Source of the DNA: Rhizobium sp. NZLR1
GTDB lineage: Bacteria > Pseudomonadota > Alphaproteobacteria > Rhizobiales > Rhizobiaceae
Reading direction: 5' to 3'
NCBI RefSeq assembly: GCF_017357385.1
Contig: NZ_CP071633.1
Location: forward strand, 186,001-250,000
Length of the DNA: 64,000 bases
Shown piece after piece: positions 62,491 through 64,000 of this stretch. The notes below the pieces were generated by a model, which saw only the letters and a list, made by a program, of their open reading frames with translations, was not told the DNA's origin and did not search any database. The position numbers and the translations under genes were made by a program. The first letter of the stretch is position 1; each line of letters opens with the position of its first letter.

Positions 62491-62500
62491 ATCGAAATCC

Positions 62501-63442
62501 TTACACGACGGGAGTTGGAAGTGGGCGACCGGCAAAATGCGCAGCGAGATTGTCTCTGACCAGTTGGCCCATTGCCTTGCGTGTCTCGACGGTACCGGAG
62601 CCATGATGGGGCTGCAACACAACGTTTTTGAGCGTCAGGAAACGCGCATCGATCTTGGGTTCGTTCAGGAAGACATCGAGGCCTGCAGCCTGAATGCTAC
62701 GGTCTTGCAGTGCGGCGATCAGCGCCTCTTCGTCGACGGTCGTCCCGCGCGAAACATTGATCAAAATGCCGTTGGGGCCGAGGGCTTTAAGCACATCGGC
62801 GTCGATGATCTTCACAGTCGCCTCCCCTCCCGGAACGATGACGATCAGAAAATCGGCCCAATCGGCAAGCGCCACCAGGTCCGGCTGGTAGGCATAGGCG
62901 ACATCCGTGTGCTCGTGGCGAGTGAAATAGGCGATGTCGCAGCCGAAACCGGCAGCCCTTCTGGCGATTGCCTGGCCGATCCGGCCCATGCCGATGATCC
63001 CGACCTTCTTGCCGGAGACGCGCGTCACCAGCGGCATGGCGACACTGCCCCATTGGCCGGAGCGGACGAAAACGTCGGCCTGCGGAACCTGTCTCGCCGT
63101 GGCAAGCAGCAGCCCGATGGCGATGTCGGCGACATCTTCGGTGAGCACATCGGGGGTATTGGTCACGCGAATGCCATTGGCGCGGGAAAAGGACAGGTCG
63201 ATCGCGTCGGTGCCGACGCCGTAACAGGAGACGATCTCCAGCTTCGGCAGTTGCTTCATCAGCTCGGCGGAGGCGCCGAGTTCACCACGCGTCGCGATGG
63301 CGCGAATATCCCTGCCGACCCTTACGATCAGTTCTTGCCGGTCTGCCGCTTCCCACAGGCGATGGATGCGATACTTCGCCTCCAGATCCACCATGTCCCA
63401 CTCCGGATAGGCTCCGGTCATCAAGATTTCTACCTCAGGCAT
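62501..63442 (-). CDS. 2-hydroxyacid dehydrogenase (gluconate/hydroxypyruvate reductase type)
   Basis: 313 residues from the ATG at 63442, five bases after GGAG; an upstream ATG at 63460 is less likely. Rossmann motif VGIIGMGRIGQAIARRA, substrate arginine in LINVSRGTTVDEEALI, catalytic glutamate in DVFLNEPKID and histidine in LQPHHGSGTVETR. It reduces 2-keto acids; in this neighbourhood 2-ketogluconate or 5-ketogluconate-related acids are likely. First gene of the leftward pair with idnD. Divergent from idnO. Confidence 0.9.
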   Translation of the reverse strand: MPEVEILMTGAYPEWDMVDLEAKYRIHRLWEAADRQELIVRVGRDIRAIATRGELGASAELMKQLPKLEIVSCYGVGTDAIDLSFSRANGIRVTNTPDVLTEDVADIAIGLLLATARQVPQADVFVRSGQWGSVAMPLVTRVSGKKVGIIGMGRIGQAIARRAAGFGCDIAYFTRHEHTDVAYAYQPDLVALADWADFLIVIVPGGEATVKIIDADVLKALGPNGILINVSRGTTVDEEALIAALQDRSIQAAGLDVFLNEPKIDARFLTLKNVVLQPHHGSGTVETRKAMGQLVRDNLAAHFAGRPLPTPVV

Positions 63443-63474
63443 TCCGTCTCCATCCGGCATTTTGACAGTTGATT

Positions 63475-63490
63475 ATGTTATCGATAACAT
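63475..63490. promoter_or_regulatory. LacI-type operator 3 (idnD/idnO divergent promoter)
   Basis: ATGTTATCGATAACAT, a perfect 16-base palindrome 33 bases before the hydroxyacid dehydrogenase start and 88 before the SDR start. It closely resembles gluconate repressor operators. Confidence 0.8.
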
Positions 63491-63577
63491 ATAATTCGAA
63501 GGCGGGATGTCAAGTGAGTTTCACCGCGAGTGGCGGTATAAGCGGTCATTCGCAGCGACACTGGAGGAGTTATTTGC

Positions 63578-64000
63578 ATGAAGAACCTGTTTGATCTGAC
63601 CGGACGGCTTGCCCTGATCACCGGCTCGAGCCAGGGGATCGGCTATGCCCTGGCGGAAGGCCTGGCCCAACACGGCGCCGAGGTCATCATCAACGGCCGC
63701 ACGCCCGAAAGCGTCAAGCGCGCAGTCGAGAGCCTCAAGGCTCAGGGCCTGTCTGCCCATGCGGCGATCTTCGACGTGACCAGCAAGGATGCGGCCAAAC
63801 AGGGCATTGACGCGGTCGAAGCCGATATCGGGTCGCTCGACATCCTGATCAACAATGCCGGCATGCAGTTTCGAAGCCCGCTGGAAGATTTTCCGGCGGA
63901 CAAATGGGAACTGCTGTTGACCACCAATATTTCGAGCGTGTTTTACGTCGGCCAGGCAGCCGCCAAAGCCATGATCGCCCGCGGCAAGGGCAAGATTATC
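63578..64000 (+). CDS. idnO: Short-chain dehydrogenase, gluconate 5-dehydrogenase-like (partial)
   Basis: 141 codons before the window edge; the 3' end is missing. GGAGGAG at 63562-63568 precedes the ATG. SDR motifs: cofactor loop TGSSQGIGYALAEGL near residue 14, FDVTSKD, and NNAGMQFRSPLEDF. The NxGR segment (INGRTPESV) suits NADP(H). IdnO-type enzymes reduce 5-ketogluconate to D-gluconate, completing the route from L-idonate started by idnD. The catalytic YxxxK lies beyond the edge and cannot be seen. Confidence 0.85.
   Translation, partial: MKNLFDLTGRLALITGSSQGIGYALAEGLAQHGAEVIINGRTPESVKRAVESLKAQGLSAHAAIFDVTSKDAAKQGIDAVEADIGSLDILINNAGMQFRSPLEDFPADKWELLLTTNISSVFYVGQAAAKAMIARGKGKII

Noticed and set aside
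1..64000. CRISPR arrays, insertion sequences, integrases, attachment sites and replication origins
   Set aside because: No regularly spaced repeats, transposase-like proteins, terminal inverted repeats or replication proteins were found on reading the window.

Overview
The window looks like a piece of a Rhizobium-type alphaproteobacterial genome (R. leguminosarum/R. etli group is my best guess). The signs are high GC, dense ABC-transporter and catabolic operons, many 4-base ATGA/GTGA gene overlaps, an orfA-pit phosphate locus of rhizobial type, and a biuret hydrolase whose residue numbering matches the R. leguminosarum enzyme as I recall it. There are no rRNA or tRNA genes, IS elements, integrases, CRISPR arrays or replication genes, so the replicon cannot be decided from here.

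Layout. 290-9700: small-molecule catabolism: aldehyde dehydrogenase plus PuuB-like amine oxidase, two cupins, a GhrA-like hydroxyacid dehydrogenase, an ArgE-like deacetylase, a GNAT protein and a GabD-like dehydrogenase. 9952-10218: a small acylphosphatase-fold protein without the catalytic residues. 10370-18560: one operon with a stand-alone Rieske protein, a Rieske-less non-heme iron oxygenase subunit, a glutathione S-transferase (GST), an 8-oxoguanine-deaminase-like amidohydrolase and a BMP-type (nucleoside/purine class) ABC importer. It resembles the NdmC/NdmD/NdmE methylxanthine N7-demethylase arrangement and is the best candidate for an undescribed system. 18587-20864: NUDIX hydrolase, then orfA-pit behind a Pho box. 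21145-24409: an NrtABD-type importer behind a textbook sigma-54 promoter and a leader resembling an ANTAR (NasT) target RNA. 24450-31992: a GntR regulator divergent from a second BMP-type importer that carries biuret hydrolase (biuH) and a second isochorismatase-fold hydrolase (possible triuret hydrolase), again behind a sigma-54 promoter. 32108-38540: a third isochorismatase-fold hydrolase, a GGDEF/EAL protein, an amino-acid binding protein, fdhA and an orphan gene.

38641-55304: a DMT exporter divergent from a LysR gene, then a CdhR-like regulator divergent from a 13.7-kb operon. That operon holds a carnitine/gamma-butyrobetaine pathway (BKACE cleavage enzyme, L-carnitine dehydrogenase-thioesterase fusion, acyl-CoA dehydrogenase, CoA ligase, enoyl-CoA hydratase), an Opp/Dpp-type importer and a CocE/NonD hydrolase. 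The importer's fused ATPase gene has a one-base deletion near its 5' end. 55308-59141: an alpha/beta hydrolase, then an ECF sigma factor overlapping a membrane-anchored von Willebrand A protein. 59197-64000: a sugar-acid (idonate/gluconate type) regulon around a LacI repressor with three ATGTTATCGATAACAT-like operators; the last gene runs off the edge.

The common theme is scavenging of nitrogen, phosphorus and carbon from soil or plant compounds. Two separate operons for nitrogen sources (nitrate-type importer, biuret) have near-consensus sigma-54 promoters, and the phosphate transporter has a Pho box, so much of the region appears to be wired to nutrient status.
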